Shown here: piece after piece, positions 24,931-34,072 of the stretch | Layout of the letters: every line of letters starts with the position of its first letter | Position numbering within the stretch: the first letter of the stretch is position 1 | Notes under the pieces: generated by a model | Databases searched by the model: none | The model's input: only the letters and a program-made list of their open reading frames with translations | Told to the model about the DNA's origin: nothing | Assembly (NCBI GenBank): GCA_900095875.1 | Contig: LT608311.1 | Location: forward strand, 1,178,001 to 1,242,000 | DNA length: 64,000 bases | Reading direction: 5' to 3' | DNA from: Caecibacter massiliensis | Lineage (GTDB): Bacteria; Bacillota; Negativicutes; Veillonellales; Megasphaeraceae | Position numbers and translations under genes: made by a program

Positions 24931-25521
24931 TCACATTTCCTGCCGATTAGCTACGGCACCGGCCAGAGTAGCCTCATCAGCATATTCAATATCTCCGCCC
25001 ATGGGAAGGCCCCGGGCAATACGGGTAACCCGGATGCCTGCCGTCTTTAGCAGGCGTGCCAGATACAGGGCCGTCGCTTCCCCTTCTACGTCCGGATCCG
25101 TTGCCAGGATGACTTCCTTGACTTCTGTATCCTGCAGGCGCTGCAGTAGTTCTTTGATCCGCAAATCATCGACACCTACCCCGTCGAGGGGCGACAGTGC
25201 ACCGTGCAGGACATGGTAAAGGCCGTGATAATCACCGCTGCGTTCGATAGCCAGCACATCCTGCGGCGTTTCGACGACGCAGATAATGGAGTGATCGCGC
25301 CGGGGATCACTGCAGATAGGGCAGGGATCGGTGCTCGATAAATTGAAGCAGACTGAACAAAAATGCATCTGCGATTTGGCATCGCGGATAGCTCCGATAA
25401 AGGCATTCACGCTTTCTTCCGGCTGCTGTACCATATAATAAGCCAGCTTGCGCGCTGTCTTGATGCCGATACCGGGCAGACGGCGGAATTGTTCTGTCAG
25501 CCGGTCCAGAGGCGTATCCAT
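24931..25521 (-). CDS. recR: recombination protein RecR
   Basis: A 196-residue RecFOR component that loads RecA at gaps. An N-terminal helix-hairpin-helix (LPGIGIKTARKLAYY) is followed by a Cys4 zinc finger (CSVCFNLSSTDPCPIC), a Toprim domain (CVVETPQDVLAIERSGDY, ATDPDVEGEATALYL) and the Walker-B-like tail. Its ATG overlaps the ybaB stop. Confidence 0.97.
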   Translation of the reverse strand: MDTPLDRLTEQFRRLPGIGIKTARKLAYYMVQQPEESVNAFIGAIRDAKSQMHFCSVCFNLSSTDPCPICSDPRRDHSIICVVETPQDVLAIERSGDYHGLYHVLHGALSPLDGVGVDDLRIKELLQRLQDTEVKEVILATDPDVEGEATALYLARLLKTAGIRVTRIARGLPMGGDIEYADEATLAGAVANRQEM

Positions 25522-25847
25522 CAGAACATGCCCGGCAGCTTCATGCCACCTGTTATTTTGCTCATTTCCTGAGCCATGAGATCATCGACTTTTTTACTGG
25601 CTTCATTGACGCCGGCGACAATGAGATCTTCCAGCATTTCCGTGTCTTCCGGATCAATAACATTTTTATCATTGATTTTGACACTTTCCACATTTTTTTC
25701 CCCGTTCATGACAATAGTCAGGGCACCGCCGCCAACCGTCACTTCCACAGTACGTTGTTTCAGTTCTTCCTGCAGTTTTTTCATGTCTTTCTGCATCTTC
25801 TGTACTTTCTTCATCATGCCTTGCATATTTCCACCAAACATATTCAT
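25521..25847 (-). CDS. YbaB/EbfC nucleoid-associated protein
   Basis: A 108-residue DNA-binding protein. It has an N-terminal helix rich in Met/Lys (GMMKKVQKMQKDMKKLQEEL), a central beta sheet (VEVTVGGGALTIVMNGE) and a C-terminal helix. It stands between dnaX and recR, its conserved place in most bacteria, and overlaps recR by one base (TGATG-type). Confidence 0.96.
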   Translation of the reverse strand: MNMFGGNMQGMMKKVQKMQKDMKKLQEELKQRTVEVTVGGGALTIVMNGEKNVESVKINDKNVIDPEDTEMLEDLIVAGVNEASKKVDDLMAQEMSKITGGMKLPGMF

Positions 25848-25865
25848 ATCCTCCTGATTTTCTGA

Positions 25866-27809
25866 TTATTTTTTAGTTTCTACATATATATGACAGTCTC
25901 CCAGCTTCTCGAGCAGTGGGTCCAGTACCTGACGCGCTGCCGCTGGGATGTCCCCGGGAGCCACAGATTTCATGGCCGCATCTTCTTCCGATACAGATAC
26001 TGTATCGGATTTTGTTTTTTCCGGAGAAGCGGGAGATCGGGTCACCGTGATTTCACTGTTTTTTTTTTCGTAGCCTGCCAGTTCTGGATCTCCTTCCTGA
26101 TAGGCTCTCATGTGATATCCCTTGCCCAAAATACCGGCCAGAGCTTCATCAACGTATTTATAATAATCTTCCCGGTTGGCCCGCTTTACCATAAAGGCCG
26201 ATTTTAATACCAGGATGACTTCTGTTTCACCAATATATAGTACCTTGCCCAGGCGTATACACGATACAACCTGCATTTTTTTCTTTTTTTCCAGTATCTG
26301 ACAAACCTGCTTCCAGACGGCATCATAATTTTCCGGCACCGGCAGCGCACGGGACGAAGCCGTTTCTGGTATGGGAACAGGCGATGGCGATGCACTGGCA
26401 GAAGAAGCCTGTGCTGCCGGAATATCTCTGGATACGGGCTGTACAGACGCCGGTGGCGGTTCCTTGTCCTGTATAGGCGGAACAGATGATACGCCTGCAG
26501 GAGGCGTCCTGAAAAATCCGGCATCGTCATACGGTTCGTCTGGCAAATCCCCGGAATGAGAAAATTCATCGTCTGGCAGGGGAATTTCTTCTCTTTCTTT
26601 TTTAGTACTTCCCGCTGGCACCCTGATCTGGCATAAGGCTTGTTCCAGCCGCGTCACCCGGTCGGTCAGTGCCTGGATCTGCGCCGCACCTGCCGAGGTA
26701 TCCGATACGGCATGAGTACTGGTGCTTCCTCCCTGGCTGGCCATGAGCAGCCCCATTTCCACGGCAACACGCGGGGCCGGCGAATTTTTAGCCGTCATGA
26801 GCGCTTCCTGAAGCACACCGAGAATGCGGAAAACTTGTTCCGGTTCGACGCGTCCTGCCTGTTCTGCCAGTTCCTTCATCGAATCGGCATATGCCGAAAG
26901 TGTATCTGATTCAGGCGCTGCCTGATACAACATGAGCGCCCGCAGATGTTCCAATAATTCAGTCAGTATGACCCGGGGTTCTTTTCCCATGCGGACAATA
27001 TCATCGACGGCACTGATAATGACATCTCCCTTATGGGAAAATACGGCATCGGCCAGGGAAAACAACCAGTCCCGGCCAACCAGCCCCAGAAGATTCCGGA
27101 CCAGGGTTTCATCGATAGTCCCATCAGCATTGCTGACACACTGGTCCAGAAGACTCAGAGCATCGCGCATGCCACCGTCTGCCTGCACGGAAAGGATATG
27201 GGCAGCTCCCTTGCTAATATCAATATGCTCTTTATCGGCTATATAAAGAATCCGTTCTGCTATATCCTGACTGGTAATGCGGCGAAATTCATAACGCTGA
27301 CAGCGGGACAAGATGGTCATCGGAATTTTTTCCGGTTCTGTCGTGGCCAGGATAAAAATCACATGGGCCGGCGGTTCTTCCAGTGTCTTTAGAAGCGCAT
27401 TGAAGGCTTCTGTCGTCAGCATGTGCACTTCATCAATAATGTAAATCTTTTTGCGTCCTTCAGCCGGCATAAATTTAATCGTTTCCCGCAAATTGCGTAT
27501 ATCTTCAATACTGCGATTGGATGCCGCGTCGATTTCTATGACATCGAGGGATTCCCCGGCAAGGATATGGCGGCATACATCGCACGTATTGCATGGGTGG
27601 GACGTCGGCCCATGGACACAATTCATGGCCCGGGCAAAGATTTTAGCCGTACTAGTCTTACCTGTGCCACGGGGACCGGAAAACAGGTAGGCATGAGCTA
27701 CTTTATCCGTATCTATTGCTTTTTGCAGAGTTTCCGTAATCTGGCGCTGACCCACTACGTCTTCAAAGGTTTTGGGACGCCATTTACGATATAGCGCAAT
27801 ATATGCCAT
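25866..27809 (-). CDS. dnaX: DNA polymerase III subunits tau/gamma
   Basis: A 647-residue clamp-loader ATPase. Walker A is GPRGTGKTS near residue 46. A Cys4 zinc module is present (CNTCDVC and later C), DEVHM is the Walker B, and the SRC motif of sensor 1/arginine finger is in ILSRCQRYEFRR. The C-terminal third is a Pro/Ser-rich linker followed by a tau domain. A heptamer A AAA AAG occurs in frame at codons about 507-509, and an A10 run at codons about 581-584. Either could let the ribosome or polymerase slip and give a shorter gamma form. An AAAGGA ribosome binding site precedes the ATG. Confidence 0.96.
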   Translation of the reverse strand: MAYIALYRKWRPKTFEDVVGQRQITETLQKAIDTDKVAHAYLFSGPRGTGKTSTAKIFARAMNCVHGPTSHPCNTCDVCRHILAGESLDVIEIDAASNRSIEDIRNLRETIKFMPAEGRKKIYIIDEVHMLTTEAFNALLKTLEEPPAHVIFILATTEPEKIPMTILSRCQRYEFRRITSQDIAERILYIADKEHIDISKGAAHILSVQADGGMRDALSLLDQCVSNADGTIDETLVRNLLGLVGRDWLFSLADAVFSHKGDVIISAVDDIVRMGKEPRVILTELLEHLRALMLYQAAPESDTLSAYADSMKELAEQAGRVEPEQVFRILGVLQEALMTAKNSPAPRVAVEMGLLMASQGGSTSTHAVSDTSAGAAQIQALTDRVTRLEQALCQIRVPAGSTKKEREEIPLPDDEFSHSGDLPDEPYDDAGFFRTPPAGVSSVPPIQDKEPPPASVQPVSRDIPAAQASSASASPSPVPIPETASSRALPVPENYDAVWKQVCQILEKKKKMQVVSCIRLGKVLYIGETEVILVLKSAFMVKRANREDYYKYVDEALAGILGKGYHMRAYQEGDPELAGYEKKNSEITVTRSPASPEKTKSDTVSVSEEDAAMKSVAPGDIPAAARQVLDPLLEKLGDCHIYVETKK

Positions 27810-27831
27810 GATAGTCCTTTCGGAAAGATGT

Positions 27832-27863
27832 AAAAAAAAGCAGCTAACGGCATAGCTGCTTTG
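27832..27863 (-). terminator. terminator of the SRP RNA gene
   Basis: The inverted repeat AAAGCAGCTA / TAGCTGCTTT on the minus strand is followed by TTTTT, a few bases past the SRP RNA and just ahead of dnaX. Confidence 0.85.
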
Positions 27864-27872
27864 ACCAACTGA

Positions 27873-28012
27873 AAAGTACTCGTGTATGACAACCCGTCAG
27901 GTTGCCTCATGGCACATGGAAATGACTACTTATCGCTGCTTCCTCTCGGACCTGACGAGGTTCATAGGTTTCCATTGCACAAGTCCCGACGGATTGCCAC
28001 GCACCAGTACTT
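27873..28012 (-). ncRNA. ffs: signal recognition particle RNA (small bacterial type)
   Basis: The minus strand contains GTCAGGTCCGAGAGGAAGCAGC, the conserved tip bound by Ffh (GNAR loop and asymmetric loop), within a long hairpin. Its outer ends AAGTACTGGTGCG and ACACGAGTACTT pair. The length (about 140 nt) is a little above the 4.5S type. Ends are approximate. Location upstream of dnaX is the usual one in Firmicutes. Confidence 0.92.
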
Positions 28013-28085
28013 TTATTCTGTTAGCTATGTAATTATATCGTATAAATGGAAAAATAGCAAGCATTTTTACATTGTAAAATCAGCA

Positions 28086-28116
28086 TAAAAAAGGCCTGTC
28101 AATAGGCAGGCCTTTT
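28086..28116 (-). terminator. terminator after the OmpA-family gene
   Basis: GGCCTGCC / CAGGCCTTTT inverted repeat followed by a T run on the minus strand, 16 bases past the stop codon. Confidence 0.8.
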
Positions 28117-28131
28117 GAGTACATCGTATTT

Positions 28132-29232
28132 TTATTTGTGTTCCCAGATATCAACGCGGCGGTTGTCAGCACGGCCCTGATCCGTGTCGTTGCTGGATAC
28201 AGGATCATGGAAGGATTTGTAATCCAGGATCATCTGAGAAGCCGGTACGCCATTATTGACAGCATACTGGGCTACATTATCTACACGGCGTTTGGAGAGA
28301 TCCGTGTTGTATGCATCGCTGCCCTTAGAGTCTGTATTCCCCGTCAGTTTGAACTGTTCTGTCGGGTTAGCTTTGGCAACGGATACGAAATGATCGAGTT
28401 TGCCCTGTTCGGAAGCCAGCGGCTGATCTTCGTCAAAACCGAAGTGGATGCTGTCGAGGTAGTAATCATTGTATACATGCGGAGCTTCTACAGGAGCCGG
28501 AGCCGGTGCTTCATATACAGGAGCCGGTGCTTCTTCTACAGGAGCTTCTTTGTGGCCGCCGCCGAAACGGTAGGACAAGCCGGCGATGAAGCCTTTATAG
28601 GAAATATTGGCATCATCTTTCAGACCAGGCATATCACCTTTGTCAGCCAGTTTCGTGTTAAGGTAACGGTACCCGGCGTTGATGTCGAGATCCGGCGTAA
28701 TGCTGTAGCCGAGGCCGGCTTCCCACATGGAAGTATTCTTCGTGCCGAGAGCGCCTTTGGCATAGATGTCGAAATTCTTGGCAAGCGGTGCTTTGGCGAT
28801 AAGGCCGATCTGAGCTACGTTATTGGTGTCACTCCAAGCGCCGAGGTCGTTATTGATACGGTTCCAGCCGGCGAATACGGCAAAGTTTTTATTGAGGCCA
28901 TAGACGAGGTTGACTTCGTGTTCGTCACCGTCTGTCTTATAACCTGCTGTTTCATGAGTGCCTTCAGTTTTCAGGCCATAGTAATTATACTGTAAGGCCA
29001 GTTTGTCCGTAAAGGCATAAGAAAGGCCGCCCTGGAAATTCCATTTGGAATCAGAGCTTACATCTCCACTACCACCATACCAGTTGGAAGAATCTGCTTC
29101 AGCCTTCGGATTCCAGGCGCCGAGGTCAATCTGCCACTGGCCCTGTTCAAACTGTGTCTGCGGAGTTGCAAAGGCAAACGAAGATACGCACGCTGCTGCA
29201 GCAACGAGTGCCAATACTTTCTTTTTCATCAT
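28132..29232 (-). CDS. OmpA-family outer membrane protein
   Basis: 366 residues. A signal peptide is cleaved after AFA (about residue 22). An eight-strand beta-barrel follows (about 25-225, ending YRFGG), then a Pro/Ala/Glu linker of VEEAPAPVYEAPAPAP type. The C-terminal OmpA peptidoglycan-binding domain (IHFGFDEDQPLASEQ, LTGNTDSKGSDAYN, LSKRRVDNV, ADNRRVDIW) is complete. It tethers the outer membrane to peptidoglycan and proves a diderm envelope. A TATAAA-type promoter region lies upstream, and the gene is monocistronic. Confidence 0.94.
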   Translation of the reverse strand: MMKKKVLALVAAAACVSSFAFATPQTQFEQGQWQIDLGAWNPKAEADSSNWYGGSGDVSSDSKWNFQGGLSYAFTDKLALQYNYYGLKTEGTHETAGYKTDGDEHEVNLVYGLNKNFAVFAGWNRINNDLGAWSDTNNVAQIGLIAKAPLAKNFDIYAKGALGTKNTSMWEAGLGYSITPDLDINAGYRYLNTKLADKGDMPGLKDDANISYKGFIAGLSYRFGGGHKEAPVEEAPAPVYEAPAPAPVEAPHVYNDYYLDSIHFGFDEDQPLASEQGKLDHFVSVAKANPTEQFKLTGNTDSKGSDAYNTDLSKRRVDNVAQYAVNNGVPASQMILDYKSFHDPVSSNDTDQGRADNRRVDIWEHK

Positions 29233-29392
29233 AAGTATCCCACGCTTTCATAAATAAATGCATCATTGATTCATAACAATTTCTAATAAAAAATCATTAC
29301 GGACCTTTGTTACGTCTTTATACTACCACTTGATTGTTACAGTTTTGTTACAATTTTCTGGAAAGTACGATAAAAAAGAATTACAGTTTGCT

Positions 29393-30943
29393 CTATTCTG
29401 CCGTTTCTCCTACATAGCTTATAATTTTGCGCAATATATTGGGAAGCCGGGAGGATACACTGTCTATATTGACCCGTTCAGTCCGTTCATGCAGGTCTTT
29501 GCCCCAGGGGCCGAGAAGAAGGAAGGGAATCTGCATTTCTTCCATGGCGCCAAAATCAAACCCATAGGATTTTCCCCACAGCGGCAGATTATGTTCCAGC
29601 AGGGATTCATCCATGTCCGGATTGACACAGCAGTAGCTGCAGTCGGAGACACCATTAAAATAATGATCATAGCGAACATCGGTCATCTCACCGATAATCT
29701 GCCGAAGTCCGTCATACCGCGTGTCATGAAGAATCAGGCTGTCTGCCGCAGGGTAATAAGGCGGTGCAAAGGCAATGACGACCATAGGCTGATTCATGCC
29801 GGTAAAATCGAGGACCGCTTCCAGAAGGCGTATCGTTTCCTGGGCATAAGACGTTTCACCTTTTTGTAATCGGATAAAGCTGTTATTTTTGGCATTTTCA
29901 TAAAATACATCGAATCCCGGGTAATCTTCTGCCTGTTTCAGTAGTTCGGCACTGGTCATGACCTCCATAGAAAGGGTGGGACTGACATGGCTCAAAGCAT
30001 CGGAAACGGCTTTTTGCGCCACATTTCGCAACAGATACATGACATCTTCCGGCGTCTTCGTATAAGTCATGAAATTAGCACAGCCTGCAGCACGCTGTGG
30101 CAGGGATACATCGTATTTATCCTTGCGGTCCCGCTGGAAAATCCAGGCTGGCGGCGGCGTCATTTCGTCACCACAAGTATCAGCCAGAGACGCATCACCT
30201 TCCGTTTCCGCCACGATCCGGGACAATACCCCCAGTGGATTGATTCCCTGCTGATAATTGCCGACATGGACCGATTTTCCCTGTACGATGACGACAGGCA
30301 GGAGCTTTCCTACCGACCCGGTAAATGCCACGATTTTCCCATTTTTCTTTTCGTTAGGTTCACTATTGATGAGAACGCGGTAAATGAGCCCATACGTATC
30401 ACGCAGATCTTTCAATACCGGAACGGCTGTCCGCATTCCCGTCGAATATGATTCTTCATCAGGCAGGGAGACAAAAAGCAGGCCGGCTTCACCACCACCC
30501 TGGGCAGCATATTCTTCGAAAACAGCCAGCTGGGCAGCCGCTCCGCCTTTCATATCGCAGGAACCGCGTCCGACCATCCATTCTCCGCTCTTTAAATCGG
30601 AAAGGACGGATTCGTCTTTTTCGAACTGTATCAGTTCCTGCAGAAGTTTTTCCGGAGAAAAAGCGTCATCCCGCAAAATGCCATACGCTTCCGTACCGAC
30701 GACATCATGATGATTGAGGAAAATGACCGTATCCTTTTTCCGCCCCGGTATAAACCCGCAGACGACAGACCGGCCGGCCGGATCGTTGGGAACGCGCATG
30801 AGGCTGACTCTTACGATTTCCCCCATGGAAGACAGTTTTTTCTGCAGATATTTTTCCATATCGACTTCTTTTTCCGTATTCGTTTCGCTGTCAATGGCAA
30901 TCATTTCTTTCAGGATATCCAGTACACGCTGATTTTTTTCCAT
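29393..30943 (-). CDS. M20 family metallopeptidase, RocB-like
   Basis: 516 residues. Zinc-ligand motifs of M20 enzymes are visible: NHHDVVGTE near residue 76, GRGSCDMKGG near 125, and SLPDEESYS with the catalytic Glu near 159. Its length and the C-terminal GVSDCSYC block fit the RocB branch (peptidase M20F, linked to arginine use) more than ArgE or PepT. No other arginine gene is adjacent, so substrate is unassigned. It ends close to the promoter region of the ompA-like gene. Confidence 0.87.
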   Translation of the reverse strand: MEKNQRVLDILKEMIAIDSETNTEKEVDMEKYLQKKLSSMGEIVRVSLMRVPNDPAGRSVVCGFIPGRKKDTVIFLNHHDVVGTEAYGILRDDAFSPEKLLQELIQFEKDESVLSDLKSGEWMVGRGSCDMKGGAAAQLAVFEEYAAQGGGEAGLLFVSLPDEESYSTGMRTAVPVLKDLRDTYGLIYRVLINSEPNEKKNGKIVAFTGSVGKLLPVVIVQGKSVHVGNYQQGINPLGVLSRIVAETEGDASLADTCGDEMTPPPAWIFQRDRKDKYDVSLPQRAAGCANFMTYTKTPEDVMYLLRNVAQKAVSDALSHVSPTLSMEVMTSAELLKQAEDYPGFDVFYENAKNNSFIRLQKGETSYAQETIRLLEAVLDFTGMNQPMVVIAFAPPYYPAADSLILHDTRYDGLRQIIGEMTDVRYDHYFNGVSDCSYCCVNPDMDESLLEHNLPLWGKSYGFDFGAMEEMQIPFLLLGPWGKDLHERTERVNIDSVSSRLPNILRKIISYVGETAE

Positions 30944-30958
30944 AACCCCATCCCCTTT

Positions 30959-31408
30959 TTATTTGAAAATCCATTTTTTTCGTGACAAATAATTCCATAC
31001 GGTTACAATAGCACTGGCCATGATCTTTGCCGGGAGCGGCGGCAGTCCCAAAATAGATGGCGATGTAAAAATCCACATGAGGAGCAGATTCCATCCCAAC
31101 CCGATGACACTGACGAGGAATACGAGAGAAATTTCTGCACCGCGCTGATAACGGCTGCCACTATCGAACACGAAGACGTTACAGAGAATATAATGGTACA
31201 ACGTCGAAAAGGCAAAAGCCAGTGTCGTCGCCACCAATACATTCTGCGTCTGCAGAGGAAACATGGATGCTCCTGTCAGTACCTGAAAAATCAAATAAAA
31301 AAGGCCCCATTCCAAGAGAGCTGCACTGCCGCCGACAAGAAGATACATGAACAATTTCATGTATTCGTTGTTTGTATAATCAAATCCAAAAATTTTTTTT
31401 TGTTTCAT
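30959..31408 (-). CDS. GtrA-like membrane protein
   Basis: 149 residues from the ATG at 31408 (MKQKKIFGFDYTNNE), which follows GGAAAGGA; the longer frame upstream has no ribosome binding site. Four membrane helices and the family motifs YLLVGGSAALLEW and NYLSRKKWIF at the end mark a GtrA protein. It may flip or present polyprenyl-linked sugars for cell-surface polysaccharide. It is 15 bases upstream of the M20 peptidase gene. Confidence 0.9.
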   Translation of the reverse strand: MKQKKIFGFDYTNNEYMKLFMYLLVGGSAALLEWGLFYLIFQVLTGASMFPLQTQNVLVATTLAFAFSTLYHYILCNVFVFDSGSRYQRGAEISLVFLVSVIGLGWNLLLMWIFTSPSILGLPPLPAKIMASAIVTVWNYLSRKKWIFK

Positions 31409-31573
31409 ACGGTCCTTTCCGCAGCAGTATATTACATCTATGCCAGCAATTGTCATAGCATATTTTTATTATAGGACATATAGAAAATAAATGCCACAAA
31501 TTTATCATTTCTATGGCATAATTATTAAAAAAAATGTATACTGAATATAGAATTCTCCAGGAGGTGATAAAAT

Positions 31574-32164
31574 ATGGTCTATGCATCAGAATCAACATAT
31601 CAAGTAGAATTTAATCATCACGCATATACGCTGCCCGTCTGCCCGGGAGCCGGCGGCATCAGCCTGGTAAAAGTCGATTTTATACATAATCCATATTTAA
31701 TGTACGATGCGGCAGTGGAAGCTAACCGTTACATGAATCACAATATCAGCAATCATATTGATATCATCGTGACACCGGAATGCCGCTGCATTACCCTGGC
31801 AACACAGCTGGCTTTCATGAACGGCTGCCAGGTCATCATGCTCCGTAAATCCTTGTCTGCCGATGAAGAGCAGCGTCCCTTCTGGAGCGGAACCTACCAG
31901 TCTCGTACGCATAACAGGCCGGAACACCTCTATCTGACAGAAGATAAAGCCCGGATGATGGCGGGGAAACAAGTCCTGGTTCTCGACGACGTATCGAGTA
32001 CGGGAAAAACCTTTATTGCCATCCATAACGTGTTGGAAAACGTAAACGTGCGGGCCTCTTTCTTTGCTATTTTTGATGAAGATTGTGAAAAAGACAAACA
32101 ACTGGCAACCCTGCCTTCATACTACTTCCTGAAGACACTGCCTGTACCGGATTACAGTGAATAA
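31574..32164 (+). CDS. phosphoribosyltransferase-family protein
   Basis: 196 residues with a clear PRPP-binding loop (VLVLDDVSSTGKT, about residues 135-147), typical of type I phosphoribosyltransferases related to adenine phosphoribosyltransferase and PurR. A long N-terminal region (VTPECRCITLATQLA) supplies the first loop. An AGGAGGTG ribosome binding site precedes the ATG. It could salvage adenine or a related base or act as a sensor; the sequence does not decide. Confidence 0.85.
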   Translation: MVYASESTYQVEFNHHAYTLPVCPGAGGISLVKVDFIHNPYLMYDAAVEANRYMNHNISNHIDIIVTPECRCITLATQLAFMNGCQVIMLRKSLSADEEQRPFWSGTYQSRTHNRPEHLYLTEDKARMMAGKQVLVLDDVSSTGKTFIAIHNVLENVNVRASFFAIFDEDCEKDKQLATLPSYYFLKTLPVPDYSE

Positions 32165-32207
32165 AAAAGAGACTGCCGATGCCGTGGCATCAGACAATCT
32201 CCTCCCT
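32164..32207 (-). terminator. terminator after the HD-domain gene
   Basis: GATGCC / GGCATC core extended by GAGA...TCTC arms, with TTTTTT on the minus strand. It sits between the convergent phosphoribosyltransferase and HD-domain genes. Confidence 0.7.
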
Positions 32208-32222
32208 ATTCATAAACGATAG

Positions 32223-32810
32223 TTATTCTTCTACTCCTGTCAGTTCCAGGCATTCTTTCCGTGCCGAATCTTCACAGGAACGCATAGCCAGAATCGTCTT
32301 TTCAAAAAGGTCATTCAGATCCCAGCCCAGCATTTCTGCACCGTTTTTGATGACGTCCCGGGAACAACCGGCGGCAAACCGTTTGTCCTTGAATTTCTTT
32401 TTCAGGCTCTTGACTTCCATATCTTTAGTGCTTTTCGATGGGCGCATCTTGGCAGCTGCCCAGATTAGGCCTGTCAGTTCATCCGCAGCATAGAGTACCT
32501 TTTCCATCATATGTTCCGGTTTGACATCGACCGTCAGGCCATATCCATGACTGACGACGCCGTGGATGAGTTTATCATCGGCATGGATTTCAGCCAGGAG
32601 TTCCGGTGCTTTCTTGCAATGCTGTTCCGGATATTTTTCAAAATCAATATCATGAAGAAGGCCTACGAGACCCCAGAAATCAACATCATCACCATATCCC
32701 AGTTCCTGGGCATACCAGCGCATAACGCCTTCAACGGTCAGGCCGTGCATGATATGAAACGGTTCCCCGTTATATTTACGAAGTAATGCAATTGCATCCG
32801 ATCTTTCCAT
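32223..32810 (-). CDS. HD-domain protein
   Basis: 195 residues with the HD phosphohydrolase signature: His in FHIMHGLTVEG, the HD pair in GLLHDIDFEKYPEQH (about residue 51), SHGYG and the last Asp in YAADELTGL. Relatives are metal-dependent phosphohydrolases annotated as hydrolases of unknown substrate. It is monocistronic with terminators on both sides. Confidence 0.87.
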   Translation of the reverse strand: MERSDAIALLRKYNGEPFHIMHGLTVEGVMRWYAQELGYGDDVDFWGLVGLLHDIDFEKYPEQHCKKAPELLAEIHADDKLIHGVVSHGYGLTVDVKPEHMMEKVLYAADELTGLIWAAAKMRPSKSTKDMEVKSLKKKFKDKRFAAGCSRDVIKNGAEMLGWDLNDLFEKTILAMRSCEDSARKECLELTGVEE

Positions 32811-32861
32811 ATTATATATACCCCCTTGTGTTTACATCAGATTAGTATTTATTATATCATA

Positions 32862-32899
32862 GAAAAAAGCCGTGGCCAGCATTTTTTGCCACGGCTTCT
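32862..32899 (-). terminator. terminator after the SfsA-DUF123 gene
   Basis: AAGCCGTGGC / GCCACGGCTT inverted repeat followed by TTTTTT on the minus strand. Confidence 0.85.
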
Positions 32900-32923
32900 A
32901 TACTTTTAGAACATAATTCTAAT

Positions 32924-34072
32924 TTATATACAGGCATCTACATCCGGATCGAGACGATTCATGCGGAAATCTTCGACAATCTGGATAAAGTAAGGCAGGT
33001 GGATGGGATTCTCTGAAAAACCGAATAAGTGACTGGCACAATCACAATCGGTACAGCCAAAACCATCTATCCGCCATCCGGCAATGCCATCGACAGCATG
33101 AGCCAGATCATGCTCCAGGTCCTGAGATGTACGGATGGGAATAGCTGCAACCGTATCAGCATACTGGCGCAGGTAATCGATGTGCCAGTGCATGTTCTTA
33201 CGGCGCCTTTTATGACGGGCCAGCCGGGCTGTGAGATGTTTCCGGGCCGATCCTGTATAGACATAATATCCGGCAGGAAAGTGCAGGTTCCCCCTGGCTC
33301 CAATGACTATATCCATCGTCTCTTCCAGATGCATGACAAATAGGTAGTCACCACTATCATGATTTTCTCTTACAAGGACCGCTTCAGGATACGAAAGAAG
33401 GCGCACAGGTGCCGGTTCCGTAAAAGACGGAGTCCAGGAAAGGGCCAGCGCCTTCCAGTCCAGTTCCGGTGCTGCTTCCATGAATGCCGAAGCAAAATCT
33501 GGGTCCGTATGATAATCCGGCAGGAACCATCGGGCCCGGTCCCAGTGTACGAGAAACAAAAGTCCTGTATGAATACCCTGACGATGCATGGATGCCAGTT
33601 CCAAAATATGCTTGCGCCCCCGCGCCGTGACAGCGTCGGGAAACATGGCTCCCGTGCGGCTGAACAGAGTACACGATTTAACTTCTACATAAAATAATTC
33701 TTTCCCCCGGCCCAGGAGCAGGTCAAACCGGCTGTCCCCGACCGTTACTTCCCGGCGCAAAAGGTTCCAGTCTTCCCATCCTGGAACCTTTTTTTCGGTA
33801 ATCAGGAGGGCTGCCGTATCATTATTGTACTGTGTGTCGAGGAGAATGGGCACACCGTCTCGTTCTACGCCCACTACATCCCAGGCCGTCCGCCGTTCCG
33901 GTTTGGCACTGTGCCGGACATAGAGCTTTGTACCCGGGTACAATAATTCCCACATCCGTCCCGGATTAGGCATGTGGCAGCGTTCTTCTTTGCCATGAAT
34001 AGACACAAAAGCGATAAACCGGTTGGGACGGCTGATAAAATATCCAATTTCTACAGGTTCGTTATATATCAT
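32924..34072 (-). CDS. SfsA nuclease-like protein fused to a DUF123 (GIY-YIG-like) domain
   Basis: 382 residues from the ATG at 34072 (MIYNEPVEIGYF), which overlaps the end of the ROK gene. The first 230 residues are SfsA, with an OB-like start (RPNRFIAFV) and a nuclease-like core (SRFDLLLGRGKELFYVEVKSCTLF). From about residue 250 a DUF123 domain follows (GDYLFVMHLEE, GYYVYTGSARKHLTARLARHKRR, HWHIDYL), with its C-terminal Cys motif (GFGCTDCDCASHLFGF). Both parts are complete. DNA or RNA binding and cleavage are suggested for both halves, but the biological role is unknown. It is coupled to the ROK gene. Confidence 0.9.
   Translation of the reverse strand: MIYNEPVEIGYFISRPNRFIAFVSIHGKEERCHMPNPGRMWELLYPGTKLYVRHSAKPERRTAWDVVGVERDGVPILLDTQYNNDTAALLITEKKVPGWEDWNLLRREVTVGDSRFDLLLGRGKELFYVEVKSCTLFSRTGAMFPDAVTARGRKHILELASMHRQGIHTGLLFLVHWDRARWFLPDYHTDPDFASAFMEAAPELDWKALALSWTPSFTEPAPVRLLSYPEAVLVRENHDSGDYLFVMHLEETMDIVIGARGNLHFPAGYYVYTGSARKHLTARLARHKRRRKNMHWHIDYLRQYADTVAAIPIRTSQDLEHDLAHAVDGIAGWRIDGFGCTDCDCASHLFGFSENPIHLPYFIQIVEDFRMNRLDPDVDACI

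Noticed and set aside
27882-28088. A 68-codon open frame upstream of dnaX
   Set aside because: It lies across the SRP RNA gene, whose conserved tip explains the sequence.
28138-28995. A 285-codon open frame antisense to the OmpA-family gene
   Set aside because: Shadow frame; the minus-strand gene has signal peptide, barrel and OmpA domain.
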